Of a stretch of 64,000 nucleotides of DNA, positions 9,559-18,307 are shown in pieces. Position numbers and translations under genes: made by a program. Within the stretch, counting starts at the first letter, position 1. Every line of letters starts with the position of its first letter. Location of the stretch: assembly GCF_009827295.1 (NCBI RefSeq), contig NZ_WTYD01000001.1:806001-870000 (forward strand), written 5' to 3'. This stretch comes from Qipengyuania pelagi. Its GTDB lineage: Bacteria; Pseudomonadota; Alphaproteobacteria; Sphingomonadales; Sphingomonadaceae. The notes under the pieces are model-generated. The model saw only the letters and a program-made list of their open reading frames with translations, did not search any database and was not told the DNA's origin.

Positions 9559-10875
9559 ATGGCCGACAGGCCCGATCCACAGGCGCAAGCCGGGCATAAC
9601 GCGCCCGGTCTGAGCCTGCATGTTCCCGAACCCAAATTCCGCCCCGGTGACGCGGTGGACTTCAGCCATGTCGATGTGGGCGAGCCCGGCAAACAGCCGC
9701 GCCCGGACGAGACCTGCGCGCCCGACACCATGCATGACCTCGCCTATGGCCTGGTCCGCGTGCTGGGTGACGACAATCGCGCGCACGGACCGTGGGACCC
9801 CAAGCTCGATCCCGAAACGCTGCGCACGATGCTCGGCCACATGGCCATGACCCGCGCTTTCGACGAACGGATGTTCCGCGGGCAGCGGCAGGGCAAGACC
9901 AGCTTCTATATGAAGTGCACCGGCGAGGAAGCGACCAGCGTCGCCGCCTCCATGGCGCTGGCGAGCGACGACATGGTCTTCCCGAGTTATCGCCAACAGG
10001 GCATTCTGATCCAGCGTGGCTATCCCCTGATCGAGATGATCAACCAGATCTATTCGAACCGCGGCGACAAGCTGAAGGGCCGCCAGCTGCCGATCATGTA
10101 TTCGAGCCGCGAGCACAGCTTCTTCTCGATCAGCGGCAATCTCGCCACCCAGACCCCGCAGGCCGTGGGCTGGGCGATGGCGAGCGCAATCAAGGGCGAT
10201 ACGCGGATTGCCGCGACCTGGGTGGGCGAGGGCAGCACGGCGGAGGGCGACTTCCATTCGGCCTGTCTGTTCGCAACCGTCTATAATGCACCGGTTATCC
10301 TCAATGTTATCAACAACCAGTGGGCGATCTCCAGTTTCAGCGGCTTTGCAGGCGCCGAGCGGACGACCTTCGCAGCGCGCGCCCTCGGCTACGGACTGGC
10401 CGGACTGCGCGTGGACGGGAACGACCCGCTTGCCTGCTACGCCGCCGAGCAATGGGCGGCGAACCGCGCCCGCGCCAATGCGGGGCCGACGCTGATCGAA
10501 TTCTTCACCTATCGCGCGGAGGGGCATTCCACCTCCGACGATCCCAGCGGCTATCGCAGCGCGACCGAGCGCGAGGAATGGCCCCTGGGCGATCCGGTGA
10601 TGCGCCTGAAGAAGCACCTCATCGAAATCGGCGAATGGGACGAGGAACGGCAGGAGAAGATGGATCTCGAAGCCGCCGAACACGTGAAGAAAGTGACCAA
10701 GGAAGCCGAAGCGAACGGCATTCTCGGCCATGGCCTGCACCATCCGTTCCGCACCATGTTCGAGGACGTGTTCGAAGAGCTGCCCTGGCACCTCAAGGAA
10801 CAGGCCGAACAGGCGATCCACGAACGCGAGACCAAGTTTCCCGGTGGGCTGCCGAACGAAGGGAAGGGCGCATGA
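9559..10875 (+). CDS. bkdA1: Branched-chain 2-oxoacid dehydrogenase E1 component, alpha subunit
   Basis: Thiamine-diphosphate-dependent E1 alpha of the complex that oxidatively decarboxylates 2-oxoacids from Val, Leu and Ile. With the ATG at 9559 it has 438 residues; this start follows GGGGAG, whereas an in-frame TTG 39 bases upstream has no such site. The ThDP motif runs from GEG (223-225) to NN (252-253). The loop RAEGHSTSDDPSGYR (~319-333) matches the BCKDH E1 alpha phosphorylation-loop region and distinguishes it from pyruvate dehydrogenase. The stop overlaps the E1 beta start by four bases. Confidence 0.92.
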   Translation: MADRPDPQAQAGHNAPGLSLHVPEPKFRPGDAVDFSHVDVGEPGKQPRPDETCAPDTMHDLAYGLVRVLGDDNRAHGPWDPKLDPETLRTMLGHMAMTRAFDERMFRGQRQGKTSFYMKCTGEEATSVAASMALASDDMVFPSYRQQGILIQRGYPLIEMINQIYSNRGDKLKGRQLPIMYSSREHSFFSISGNLATQTPQAVGWAMASAIKGDTRIAATWVGEGSTAEGDFHSACLFATVYNAPVILNVINNQWAISSFSGFAGAERTTFAARALGYGLAGLRVDGNDPLACYAAEQWAANRARANAGPTLIEFFTYRAEGHSTSDDPSGYRSATEREEWPLGDPVMRLKKHLIEIGEWDEERQEKMDLEAAEHVKKVTKEAEANGILGHGLHHPFRTMFEDVFEELPWHLKEQAEQAIHERETKFPGGLPNEGKGA

Positions 10876-11948
10876 GCGAGACCGAGACCATGAGCGCGCC
10901 GGACCAAACGCCGGACCAGGCCGAAGCGAAGCCCGAACGCCGCCTCAACATGATCGAGGCGATCAACGACGCGCTCAATATTTCGATGCAGCGCGACGAG
11001 AACGTGGTCGTGATGGGCGAGGATGTCGGCTATTTCGGGGGCGTGTTCCGCTGCACGGCGGGCCTTCAGGAAAAGCACGGCAAGAACCGCGTATTCGATA
11101 CGCCGATCAGCGAATGCGGCATCATCGCGGTCGCGGTGGGGATGGGCGCTTACGGCTTGCGCCCCGTCCCGGAAATCCAGTTCGCGGATTATATCTATCC
11201 CGGCCTCGACCAGCTCATCAGCGAGGCGGCGCGCCTGCGCTACCGCTCGGCGGCGGAATATATTGCGCCCATGACGGTGCGCAGCCCGTTCGGCGGCGGC
11301 ATCTTCGGCGGCCAGACCCACAGCCAGAGCCCGGAAGCGATCTTTGCTCATGTCTCCGGCCTGAAAACCGTGATTCCGGCGACACCCTATGACGCGAAGG
11401 GCCTGTTGATCAGCGCGATTGAGGATAACGATCCGGTGATCTTCTTCGAGCCGAAGCGCATCTATAACGGCCCGTTTTCCGGCTATTACGACAAGCCGGT
11501 GCAGCCCTGGAAGAAGTTCGACCAGAGCGTGGTGCCGGAAGGCTATTACAAGATCCCGCTCGGCAAGGCGCGGCTTGCGACCGAGGGCGAGCAGGTCACG
11601 ATCCTCGCCTATGGCACCATGGTCCATGTGGTCGAGGCGGTCTGCAAGGAGAAGGGCATCGAAGCCGATGTGCTCGACCTGCGCACGATCGTCCCGCTCG
11701 ATATCGAGGCGATCGAAGCCTCGGTGAAGAAGACCGGACGCTGCCTGATCGTCCACGAGGCGACGCGCACGGCGGGCTTCGGCGCGGAACTGTCAGCGCT
11801 CGTCACCGAACGCTGCTTCTACCATCTCGAAGCCCCGGTCGAACGCGTGACCGGCTTCGACACGCCCTATCCGCACAGCCTCGAATGGGCCTATTTCCCC
11901 GGCCCCATCCGCATCGGCGAAGCGCTCGACAAGATTTTGGCGGAATGA
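10872..11948 (+). CDS. bkdA2: Branched-chain 2-oxoacid dehydrogenase E1 component, beta subunit
   Basis: A 358-residue transketolase-like beta subunit that completes the E1 heterotetramer. The pyrimidine-binding domain holds VVVMGEDVGYFGGVF and FDTPISECGIIAVAVG; the C-terminal domain includes DLRTIVPLDIEAI. The ATG lies in ATGA with the E1 alpha stop, so translation is coupled. A first ~25-residue acidic, low-complexity leader precedes the domain. Confidence 0.93.
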   Translation: MSETETMSAPDQTPDQAEAKPERRLNMIEAINDALNISMQRDENVVVMGEDVGYFGGVFRCTAGLQEKHGKNRVFDTPISECGIIAVAVGMGAYGLRPVPEIQFADYIYPGLDQLISEAARLRYRSAAEYIAPMTVRSPFGGGIFGGQTHSQSPEAIFAHVSGLKTVIPATPYDAKGLLISAIEDNDPVIFFEPKRIYNGPFSGYYDKPVQPWKKFDQSVVPEGYYKIPLGKARLATEGEQVTILAYGTMVHVVEAVCKEKGIEADVLDLRTIVPLDIEAIEASVKKTGRCLIVHEATRTAGFGAELSALVTERCFYHLEAPVERVTGFDTPYPHSLEWAYFPGPIRIGEALDKILAE

Positions 11949-11966
11949 GCCGAAACCCCACCTTTC

Positions 11967-12052
11967 CGTCATTGCGAGGAGCCGCAGGGGACGCGGCATT
12001 CCAGCGAGCGACGGTCCTGGATCGCCGCGGCCCTGCGGGCCTCGCGATGACG
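11967..12052. repeat. REP-like imperfect palindromic repeat
   Basis: An 86-base element begins CGTCATTGCGAGG and ends CCTCGCGATGACG, which are inverted copies of each other with one mismatch. A GC-rich internal hairpin (CCGCGGCCCTGCGG) lies near the right end. It fills the gap between E1 beta and E2 and could form a stable mRNA hairpin. Its form matches short interspersed palindromes common in sphingomonad genomes; no other copy is seen in this window. Confidence 0.6.
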
Positions 12053-12069
12053 ATGAAAGAGTAGACGAC

Positions 12070-13398
12070 ATGGCCAAATTCACCTTCAACATGCCCGATA
12101 TCGGCGAAGGCATCGCCGAGGCCGAGATCGTGCAATGGCACAAGCAGGTCGGCGACACGGTCAGCGAAGACGAGGAATTCGTCGACATGATGACCGACAA
12201 GGCGACCGTGCCGATGGAAAGCCCGGTCACCGGCAAGATCGTCGAGATCGCGGGCGGCGAAGGCGACATGGTCTCGATCGGCTCGATGCTGGTCGTGATC
12301 GAGGTCGAGGGCGAAGTGCCCGACGATGTCGCCGAGGAAAACGAGGCGGCGGCGGATGCAGCGCCTGCACCCGCTCCGGCGCCGAAGGACCGCGACGTCG
12401 AAAAACGGATCGAAGTCGAGAACCCCGATCCCAGCGACGCCGACGATGCGATGGCGGCCGATCCCTCGCCGCCGCCCGCTCCGGCACCCACCCCGACCCC
12501 CGCACCGGCCGCATCTTCGGTAAAGGTTCTCGCCAGTCCGGCGGTGCGCAAGCGCGCGAAGGAATTGGGCGTCGATCTGGGGCAGGTGAAGCCTTCGGAA
12601 GAAGGCCGCGTGCGCCACGGCGATCTCGACCAGTTCCTGTCCTACAGCGACGGTTTCGGTGCGGCTGCCCCGACTCGCGCGGACGAGGCGAAGAAGGTCA
12701 TCGGGATGCGTCGTCGCATCGCCGAGAACATGGCCGCGTCCAAGCGCAACATCCCGCACTTCTCTTATGTCGAGGAATGCGATGTCACCGAACTGGAGGC
12801 GTTGCGCGCTCAGCTCAACGCCAACAAGGGCGAGGGGGCTGGTTCTCGGCCGAAGCTCACGATCCTGCCGCTGCTGATCACGGCGATCTGCAAGACGCTG
12901 CCCGATTTCCCGATGATCAACGCGCGCTATGACGACGAAGCGGGCGTGGTGACGCGCCATGGTGCGGTCAATCTCGGCATGGCGGCGCAGACCGATGCCG
13001 GGCTGATGGTACCGGTGATCAAGAACGCGCAGGCCAAGAATCTCTGGCAGCTCGCCAACGAGATCACGCGCCTGGCGGAAGCCGCGCGCAACGGCACGGC
13101 GAGGAGCGAGGAGATGCAGGGCGGCACCTTGACCGTGACCTCGCTCGGTCCGCTCGGCGGCGTGGCGACGACCCCGGTCATCAACCGGCCCGAGGTGGCG
13201 ATCATCGGACCGAACCGCATCATCGAACGCCCGATGTACGTTTCTGACGGCAATGGCGGCGAACGAATCGAGAAGCGCAAGCTGATGAACATCTCGATCA
13301 GCTGCGACCATCGCGTGGTCGACGGGTGGGATGCGGCCAGCTTCGTCCAGGCGCTCAAGAAACTGCTCGAAGCACCGGCGCTGATCCTGGTGAGTTAG
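12070..13398 (+). CDS. bkdB: Dihydrolipoyl acyltransferase (E2) of branched-chain 2-oxoacid dehydrogenase
   Basis: Transfers the acyl group from E1 to CoA. The 442 residues hold one lipoyl domain (lipoyl Lys44 in MMTDKATVPM), a Pro/Ala-rich linker (~95-150), a peripheral subunit-binding domain (~155-190, ASPAVRKRAKELGVDL) and the catalytic domain with His414 and Asp418 in DHRVVDGWD. It follows the two E1 genes after a REP-like repeat, and no dihydrolipoamide dehydrogenase gene follows, so E3 must be encoded elsewhere. Confidence 0.94.
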   Translation: MAKFTFNMPDIGEGIAEAEIVQWHKQVGDTVSEDEEFVDMMTDKATVPMESPVTGKIVEIAGGEGDMVSIGSMLVVIEVEGEVPDDVAEENEAAADAAPAPAPAPKDRDVEKRIEVENPDPSDADDAMAADPSPPPAPAPTPTPAPAASSVKVLASPAVRKRAKELGVDLGQVKPSEEGRVRHGDLDQFLSYSDGFGAAAPTRADEAKKVIGMRRRIAENMAASKRNIPHFSYVEECDVTELEALRAQLNANKGEGAGSRPKLTILPLLITAICKTLPDFPMINARYDDEAGVVTRHGAVNLGMAAQTDAGLMVPVIKNAQAKNLWQLANEITRLAEAARNGTARSEEMQGGTLTVTSLGPLGGVATTPVINRPEVAIIGPNRIIERPMYVSDGNGGERIEKRKLMNISISCDHRVVDGWDAASFVQALKKLLEAPALILVS

Positions 13399-13817
13399 CG
13401 CACGATCGCGCTGTAGCTTCTCAGCCGCCGGTCATCGCCTGCGGCAATGCGCCAGCGCAGATGCGTGACGTCTTCGGGCGAGGCGAGGCGTTTGCCCCTG
13501 CGCAGGTCGCCGAGGCGACCCCAGTGTCGTCCGCCGTCGATCGAGACCTCGACGCTTGCATCGCCGCTGCGCTGGAAGGCCAGCTCCTCCGGTACGCGGC
13601 TGGCGAGCGTGAAGGGCTGGCGGGCGCCGGGTCGGTCCCACTGCATGACGAGCACGACCTTGTCGCCGCTTTCCAGCGTGGTAGCGGGCTCCAGCGCGAG
13701 TCCCCCATTCGATCGCGTTTCAACGAAGACCGAGCGGGTGATCGACAGCGCCGATCCGGCCGCGCTGGCAGCACTTGCAAGGGCGAGCGCGCTGATGGCG
13801 AGCGTTACGATGCGCAT
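13395..13817 (-). CDS. Hypothetical exported protein
   Basis: A 140-residue product with a clear signal peptide (MRIVTLAISALALASAASA, cleavage near residue 19). The mature part has a beta-sandwich look with DKVVLVMQWDRPG and SIDGGRHWGRLGDLRRG. It converges on bkdB, the stop codons overlapping by a few bases. No named family is recognised; a periplasmic location is inferred from the signal peptide. Confidence 0.65.
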   Translation of the reverse strand: MRIVTLAISALALASAASAAGSALSITRSVFVETRSNGGLALEPATTLESGDKVVLVMQWDRPGARQPFTLASRVPEELAFQRSGDASVEVSIDGGRHWGRLGDLRRGKRLASPEDVTHLRWRIAAGDDRRLRSYSAIVR

Positions 13818-13996
13818 TGGATATCCCCCGATTCCCCCTGACTTGGGCCTAACCCGGTCGCCGTCAAAATAGGGTTAACGGCCCTTCACCATGCCGCGGT
13901 GGCATTAGAATAAAATTTCGCAGGAAATCGCATTGACAGCGTTTCGACCCTGCCCTAGTTGCGCGGCTCCCAAGAGGCGCTGCAGCGTTTTAATGC

Positions 13997-14073
13997 GCGG
14001 GTGTAGCTCAGTTGGTTAGAGTATCGGCCTGTCACGCCGAGGGTCGCGGGTTCAAGTCCCGTCACTCGCGCCA
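13997..14073 (+). tRNA. tRNA-Asp (anticodon GTC)
   Basis: A complete 77-base cloverleaf with acceptor stem GCGGGTG/CACTCGC, D-arm GCTCAGTTGGTTAGAG, anticodon loop CTGTCAC with anticodon GTC, T-arm GGGTTCAAGTCCC and encoded CCA. It reads GAC and GAT. Confidence 0.97.
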
Positions 14074-14473
14074 CTTGGGACATTACCTTATCTTTGATGT
14101 GAGCTAGAGAAGCAGGCGGTTCGTCCGCCGGCCTTTTCGCTCGTGATCGCGCCCCCGCAGCGGCGGGCGGAGATGCGCAAGGCGGCGATCGCATTCGGAA
14201 GAGGTGAGGAGCTTGGTGTGATCGGAAGGATCGTCAGGCTCATCGAACCGGATCGACAATCCGGTCATGCCGCCTGGTCTCAGTCAATTGGCGACCGAGC
14301 AGTAGCTGGCGCGCATTGTCGCCGGGCAGTTCGATACGGGTCGTATCCTCGCCAAGCTTTACCGCAGCGATCGTGCGGTTGAGGCAGTCGCGCTCCTACA
14401 TGAGGCGCTGCGCCTCGGTTTCGGGTTATTGCGGCATGATGGCGAAACGGCGCGAGCGCGGCTCCGCGCGGCC
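14074..14473. other. 400-base region after tRNA-Asp without an intact gene
   Basis: No intact coding sequence with convincing start and codon use is found between tRNA-Asp and the DUF2842 gene. Its middle part resembles a decayed minus-strand coding sequence, listed separately. A position just 3' of a tRNA gene is a usual site for integrated elements, so this may be debris of one. Confidence 0.45.
14240..14425 (-). pseudogene. Possible remnant of a degraded small gene
   Basis: One minus-strand frame here has protein-like text (TIAAVKLGEDTTRIELPGDN, then ARQLLLGRQLTETRRHDRIV) ending in TGA at 14240-14242. It is interrupted by an in-frame TAG just after TEAQRLM, and another stop lies further upstream. 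That is what a decayed gene looks like, but the stretch is short and no parent family is recognised. Confidence 0.25.
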
Positions 14474-14701
14474 TTATTCGTCCGGCGCGCTCCAGCGTCC
14501 GGTTTCCATCCAGATCAGGAAGCGTTTCAGCGGCAGCAGCCAGATCACGCCGAATATCAGATAGACGACCGTCTGAAGGATCGTCGGCCAGCTTTCGATT
14601 AAAGGCGGAACGAGGGTCACCACCAGAACGCCATAGACGGTGAGGCCGACCAGGAGCCCGAGAATGCCGAGCGGGATGCGCAGAGTCGGTTCCTCGCGCA
14701 T
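14474..14701 (-). CDS. DUF2842 family small membrane protein
   Basis: A 75-residue inner-membrane protein with two hydrophobic helices (IPLGILGLLVGLTVYGVLVV and ILQTVVYLIFGVIWLLPL). The end LKRFLIWMETGRWSAPDE fits the alphaproteobacterial DUF2842 family. Its ATG overlaps the stop of the upstream 5-FCL gene by one base, so it sits at the end of that operon. Its function is unknown. Confidence 0.82.
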   Translation of the reverse strand: MREEPTLRIPLGILGLLVGLTVYGVLVVTLVPPLIESWPTILQTVVYLIFGVIWLLPLKRFLIWMETGRWSAPDE

Positions 14702-15270
14702 CAGAACGGCCCGTAGAGGCGGGTGGGAGTGACTACGGCGGAAAGAGACTTGTCGTGCGCTTCCATCGGCAATTCGTCGCACAATTGCGCGTCCCACGCC
14801 ATGCCGATCGCGACCGTTTCGGGATGATCGGCCAGCCAGCGGTCGTAATGTCCTCCGCCCTGGCCGATCCGCGCACCCTCGGCCGTGAAACCGAGCAGGG
14901 GGACGAAGAGGACAGAGGGCTCCGCCGCATCGGCCTCTTTCATCGGTTGCGGAATGCCGAACGGACCTGGTTCGCAATCGCTTTCCTCGAACGGGTCGGC
15001 ATGAACCGCGAAATCCATCGCCCGGTCCTTAGCCCAGAACCGGGGCAGGGCGATCGTGCGGCCCTGTTCGAAGAAAAAGTGAGAATAGGATGCGGTCGGG
15101 GCCTCGAACTCGCCAGCACGGTAAAGGCCGATGGCTCCCTGCTGGGGAATTAGATCGAGCAGGGGGGCAGGCGGGCGATGAAACATCAGCGCACGCATAG
15201 TGTCCGGCAGCGCCGCGACATGATCGCGCCGCTTGGCCCGCAAAATTTTTCTGATTTCAGCCTTCGTCAT
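14701..15270 (-). CDS. fau: 5-formyltetrahydrofolate cyclo-ligase
   Basis: ATP-dependent enzyme converting 5-formyl-THF to 5,10-methenyl-THF. The 189-residue start (MTKAEIRKILRAKRRDHVAA) is typical; an upstream extension of the same frame overlaps the 6S RNA region and is not used. The ATP/metal-binding signature is GARIGQGGGHYDRWL (~140-155), preceded by VLFVPLLGFTAEG. The gene lies downstream of zapA and 6S RNA, the usual ssrS-ygfA neighbourhood, and its stop overlaps the DUF2842 start. Confidence 0.92.
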   Translation of the reverse strand: MTKAEIRKILRAKRRDHVAALPDTMRALMFHRPPAPLLDLIPQQGAIGLYRAGEFEAPTASYSHFFFEQGRTIALPRFWAKDRAMDFAVHADPFEESDCEPGPFGIPQPMKEADAAEPSVLFVPLLGFTAEGARIGQGGGHYDRWLADHPETVAIGMAWDAQLCDELPMEAHDKSLSAVVTPTRLYGPF

Positions 15271-15428
15271 ACGGAAGAGCAATCCTCTGTCGGCCCGCAG
15301 GGCCGCAAGGGCGACTGCCCGCCCGCAGCGATGCGACCGCAGGTCGCGTGAGCGAGGATAGCCGAGCGAGCGGATGCGAGCGCCGGCGCCTGAGGCGCAA
15401 AAAGTTGGAAGCGGGACCACCATGGGTC

Positions 15429-15596
15429 GGTGCCTTGAAATCCTCTGACGCCTTCACGTCAGGTGGGCGCCGTTTACCCCGGTTTCCGGGACGAACCCGG
15501 TCCCCAGGGAAGGGACAGCTCCCTTGGATTGCTTATAGCCTCAGGGATGTTCGATCGGTCGTACCGGGCAGCCCCGCCAACCCCTATCTAGGCACC
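15429..15596 (-). ncRNA. ssrS: 6S RNA (approximate ends)
   Basis: The ~315-base space between zapA and 5-FCL is where bacteria typically encode 6S RNA, which sequesters the housekeeping RNA polymerase. On the minus strand the segment folds as a long interrupted hairpin. GGTGCCT at 15596-15590 pairs with AGGCACC at 15435-15429, and the 3' half carries GGACCGGGTTCGTCCCGG followed by GGGGTAAACGGCGCCCACCT, resembling alphaproteobacterial 6S RNAs. A hairpin CTGACG/CGTCAG lies near the 3' end. The exact ends are inferred; the 5' part may overlap the zapA stop. Confidence 0.72.
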
Positions 15597-15905
15597 CTGA
15601 GACGTACGCTCAAGCTTGGCCGCCGATTTTTCGAGCCGTTCGGCGAGCGTTTCGAGCAGATCGGCCAAGCTGTCGTCCCGATCGCTGCTCGTGGGCGTCG
15701 CTTTCTTCGCCTCATGCACTTCGTCCGCGAGGATCAGCGCGGCGATCAGCAGGTTTTTGGCTTCGGTCTGCCCCATCAGATCCGCGCCGATTGCAGCCAG
15801 TCGTGCGTCGACCATGCCCGCGAGATGGCGCAGGTGATCCTCTTCCCCTTCGGCGCAGGCTAATGTGTAGGTGCGTTTGCCGAGCGACAGCTTGACGTCG
15901 TTCAT
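15588..15905 (-). CDS. zapA: Cell division protein ZapA
   Basis: A 105-residue FtsZ-ring stabiliser. The N-terminal beta-hairpin (VKLSLGKRTYTLACAEGEED) and following helix (HLRHLAGMVDARLAAIG) are typical, and the C-terminal half is a coiled coil (LADLLETLAERLEKSAAKLE). The ATG overlaps the stop of the small upstream gene by four bases. Location before 6S RNA and 5-FCL supports the assignment. Confidence 0.92.
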   Translation of the reverse strand: MNDVKLSLGKRTYTLACAEGEEDHLRHLAGMVDARLAAIGADLMGQTEAKNLLIAALILADEVHEAKKATPTSSDRDDSLADLLETLAERLEKSAAKLERTSQGA

Positions 15906-16099
15906 CGTTCGAGCTTCCCGATCAGCGCATCGAGATCGGCAAGGCTTCCCGAAACGCTTTCACGCAGAGCTTCGTGCCGCGCAACGAGAGCGGCCATGGC
16001 AGGCTTGTCGCTTGCCTTCCCTTGTGAGGAAGCGGTGTCGATCCGGTCGAGAGCCTTTTCGATGCGCGCCAGAGCGAGGGTCATGCGTTGATCCGCCAT
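15902..16099 (-). CDS. Small hypothetical protein coupled to zapA
   Basis: A 65-residue, largely helical product (MADQRMTLALARIEKALDRI at the start, SVSGSLADLDALIGKLER at the end). An upstream in-frame ATG exists, but starting at 16099 is preferred because the extra 12 residues are not conserved-looking. It overlaps zapA by four bases. A coiled-coil helper of ZapA is a guess from context only. Confidence 0.65.
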   Translation of the reverse strand: MADQRMTLALARIEKALDRIDTASSQGKASDKPAMAALVARHEALRESVSGSLADLDALIGKLER

Positions 16100-16300
16100 G
16101 GGGGCGATTTTTAGCGCAATATGCAGTTTCGGCAAAGCGTTAAGCGCGCCTGTTGATAACTGCCCTCAAACGGCGCTGCGAGGCACTCTCCCGACCGCTC
16201 CGCTTGACCTTGGCAGGGCAGTCCGCAAAGGCTTCGCGCGCGCCGAATCGGCCCTTTTTTCAGCCGTGCCGATCTTCTCGATTTCAGGAGTTTTTTCCGC

Positions 16301-18292
16301 ATGAGTCTCGACACCGCAAGCATGGTCCGGATGGCCAACGCCGTCAGGGCGCTTTCGATGGATGCGGTGCAGGCGGCGAATTCGGGCCATCCGGGGATGC
16401 CGATGGGCATGGCCGATGTCGCGACCGTGCTGTGGGGTGAATATCTCAAGCACGATCCCAAGGCGCCCGACTGGGCCGACCGCGATCGCTTCGTCCTGAG
16501 CGCGGGCCACGGCTCGATGCTGATCTACAGCCTGCTGCATCTGGCCGGCTATGCCGCGCCGACGATGGAGGACATCCGCAATTTCCGCCAACTCGGCAGC
16601 CCGTGTGCCGGCCACCCGGAGAATTTCCTTCTCGACGGAGTCGAATGCACGACCGGCCCGCTGGGACAGGGGCTGGCCATGGCGGTGGGCATGGCGATCG
16701 CGGAGCGTAGCCTCAACGCGACCTTCGGGAACGATCTGGTCGATCACCGCACCTGGGTGATCGCGGGCGACGGATGCCTGATGGAGGGTATCAACCACGA
16801 AGCGATCGGCCTTGCCGGGCATTTGAAGCTTGGCCGGATGATCGTGCTGTGGGACGACAATAACATCACCATCGACGGTTCGACCGATCTGTCGACCAGC
16901 GAGAACATCAAGGCCCGCTACGAAGCGACCGGATGGCATGTCGTCGAATGCGACGGCCACGATTTCGGCGATATCCGCCGCGCGCTGGACGAGGCCCTTT
17001 CATCCGAGCGCCCCTCGCTCGTCGCCTGCAAGACCGTCATCGGGAAGGGCTCCCCTAACAAGCAGGGCACCAGCGCCACGCACGGCGCGCCCCTGGGCGC
17101 GGACGAGATCGCGGCGGCGCGCGCGGAGCTGGGCTGGGACGCGGCGCCCTTCGAAATCCCCAGCGAGGTCCTCGATGACTGGCGCAGCACCGCCCAGCGC
17201 GGCGCGTCGGCACGTTCGGAATGGAACGGGCGGATCGAAAACCACGGCGACCGGCCTGAGTTCGAGCGCCGGATGGCGGGCGATCTGCCGGACGATTTCA
17301 GCCTGGACTCGTATATCGCGTCGCTGATGGCCGAACCGCAAAAGGTCGCCACCCGCAAGGCGAGCGAGATGGCGCTCGGCCATATCAACGAGATGTTGCC
17401 CGAAACGATCGGCGGCAGCGCGGATCTGACCGGGTCCAACAACACCAAGGCGGGCGGGATCGGCCCGTTTACCGCCGACGATCGCAGCGGGCGCTACATC
17501 TATTACGGCATTCGCGAATTCGGCATGGCGGCGGCGATGAACGGCATGGCGCTGCATGGCGGCGTCATTCCCTATGGCGGCACCTTCCTGGTCTTTACCG
17601 ATTATTGCCGCGCCGCGATCCGCCTGTCGGCCTTGCAGCAGACGCGGGCGATCTACGTGATGACGCATGACAGTATCGGGCTGGGCGAAGACGGGCCGAC
17701 CCACCAGCCGATCGAGCATGTCCAATCGCTGCGCATGATCCCCAACCTGCTCGTGATGCGCCCCGCCGACACGGTCGAGACGGCCGAGTGCTGGGAAATT
17801 GCGCTGCGCGAGAAGACCCGCCCGACCGTGCTCGCGCTTACCCGCCAGAACCTGCCGCAGGTCCGCACCGATGCGAGCGTCACCGGGCAGAGCGCGAAGG
17901 GCGCCTATCGCCTCAAATCGGCGGAAAACGCGCGCAAGGTCATCCTGATCGCGACCGGCTCCGAGGTCCATCTCGCGCTGGAATGCGCCGCCGAGCTGGA
18001 GAAGCAGGGCGTGGGCGCGGATGTCGTCTCGATGGTGTGCACCCAATTGTTCGACGAACAGGACGACGCCTACAAGGCCGACCTCCTTCCCGATGTATCG
18101 CCCAGCGAAGTGCTGCGCGTGAGCATCGAGGCGGGGACGACCTTCGGCTGGGATCGCTATACGATGACGAACGGTCTCAGGATCGGAATCGACCGGTTCG
18201 GCGCGAGTGCCCCGGCAGAGGATCTGTTCGCCAAATTCGGACTCACCGTGGACGCCATCGTCCCGCAAATGATGAACAAATTGAACGCTTAA
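16301..18292 (+). CDS. tkt: Transketolase
   Basis: Thiamine-diphosphate enzyme of the pentose phosphate pathway moving two-carbon units between sugar phosphates. The 663 residues contain the full set of motifs: SGHPGMPMGMADVATVLW near 27-44, the ThDP motif GDGCLMEGINHEA (~155-167) with DDNNITIDG (~187-195), and the pyrimidine-domain YGIREFGMAAAMNGMALHGG (~402-421). It heads a tkt-gap-pgk-fba gene row, with 15 bases to gap. Confidence 0.97.
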   Translation: MSLDTASMVRMANAVRALSMDAVQAANSGHPGMPMGMADVATVLWGEYLKHDPKAPDWADRDRFVLSAGHGSMLIYSLLHLAGYAAPTMEDIRNFRQLGSPCAGHPENFLLDGVECTTGPLGQGLAMAVGMAIAERSLNATFGNDLVDHRTWVIAGDGCLMEGINHEAIGLAGHLKLGRMIVLWDDNNITIDGSTDLSTSENIKARYEATGWHVVECDGHDFGDIRRALDEALSSERPSLVACKTVIGKGSPNKQGTSATHGAPLGADEIAAARAELGWDAAPFEIPSEVLDDWRSTAQRGASARSEWNGRIENHGDRPEFERRMAGDLPDDFSLDSYIASLMAEPQKVATRKASEMALGHINEMLPETIGGSADLTGSNNTKAGGIGPFTADDRSGRYIYYGIREFGMAAAMNGMALHGGVIPYGGTFLVFTDYCRAAIRLSALQQTRAIYVMTHDSIGLGEDGPTHQPIEHVQSLRMIPNLLVMRPADTVETAECWEIALREKTRPTVLALTRQNLPQVRTDASVTGQSAKGAYRLKSAENARKVILIATGSEVHLALECAAELEKQGVGADVVSMVCTQLFDEQDDAYKADLLPDVSPSEVLRVSIEAGTTFGWDRYTMTNGLRIGIDRFGASAPAEDLFAKFGLTVDAIVPQMMNKLNA

Positions 18293-18307
18293 GCAGGAGC
18301 TTTTATC

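Noticed and set aside
13955..14194. Minus-strand frame across tRNA-Asp
   Set aside because: It is also a translation of the tRNA complement (ARVTGLEPATLGV) and is not a gene.
15271..15423. 51-residue N-terminal extension of the 5-FCL protein
   Set aside because: The extension is Arg-rich text between the 6S RNA region and the family start MTKAEIRK; the shorter start gives the normal length.
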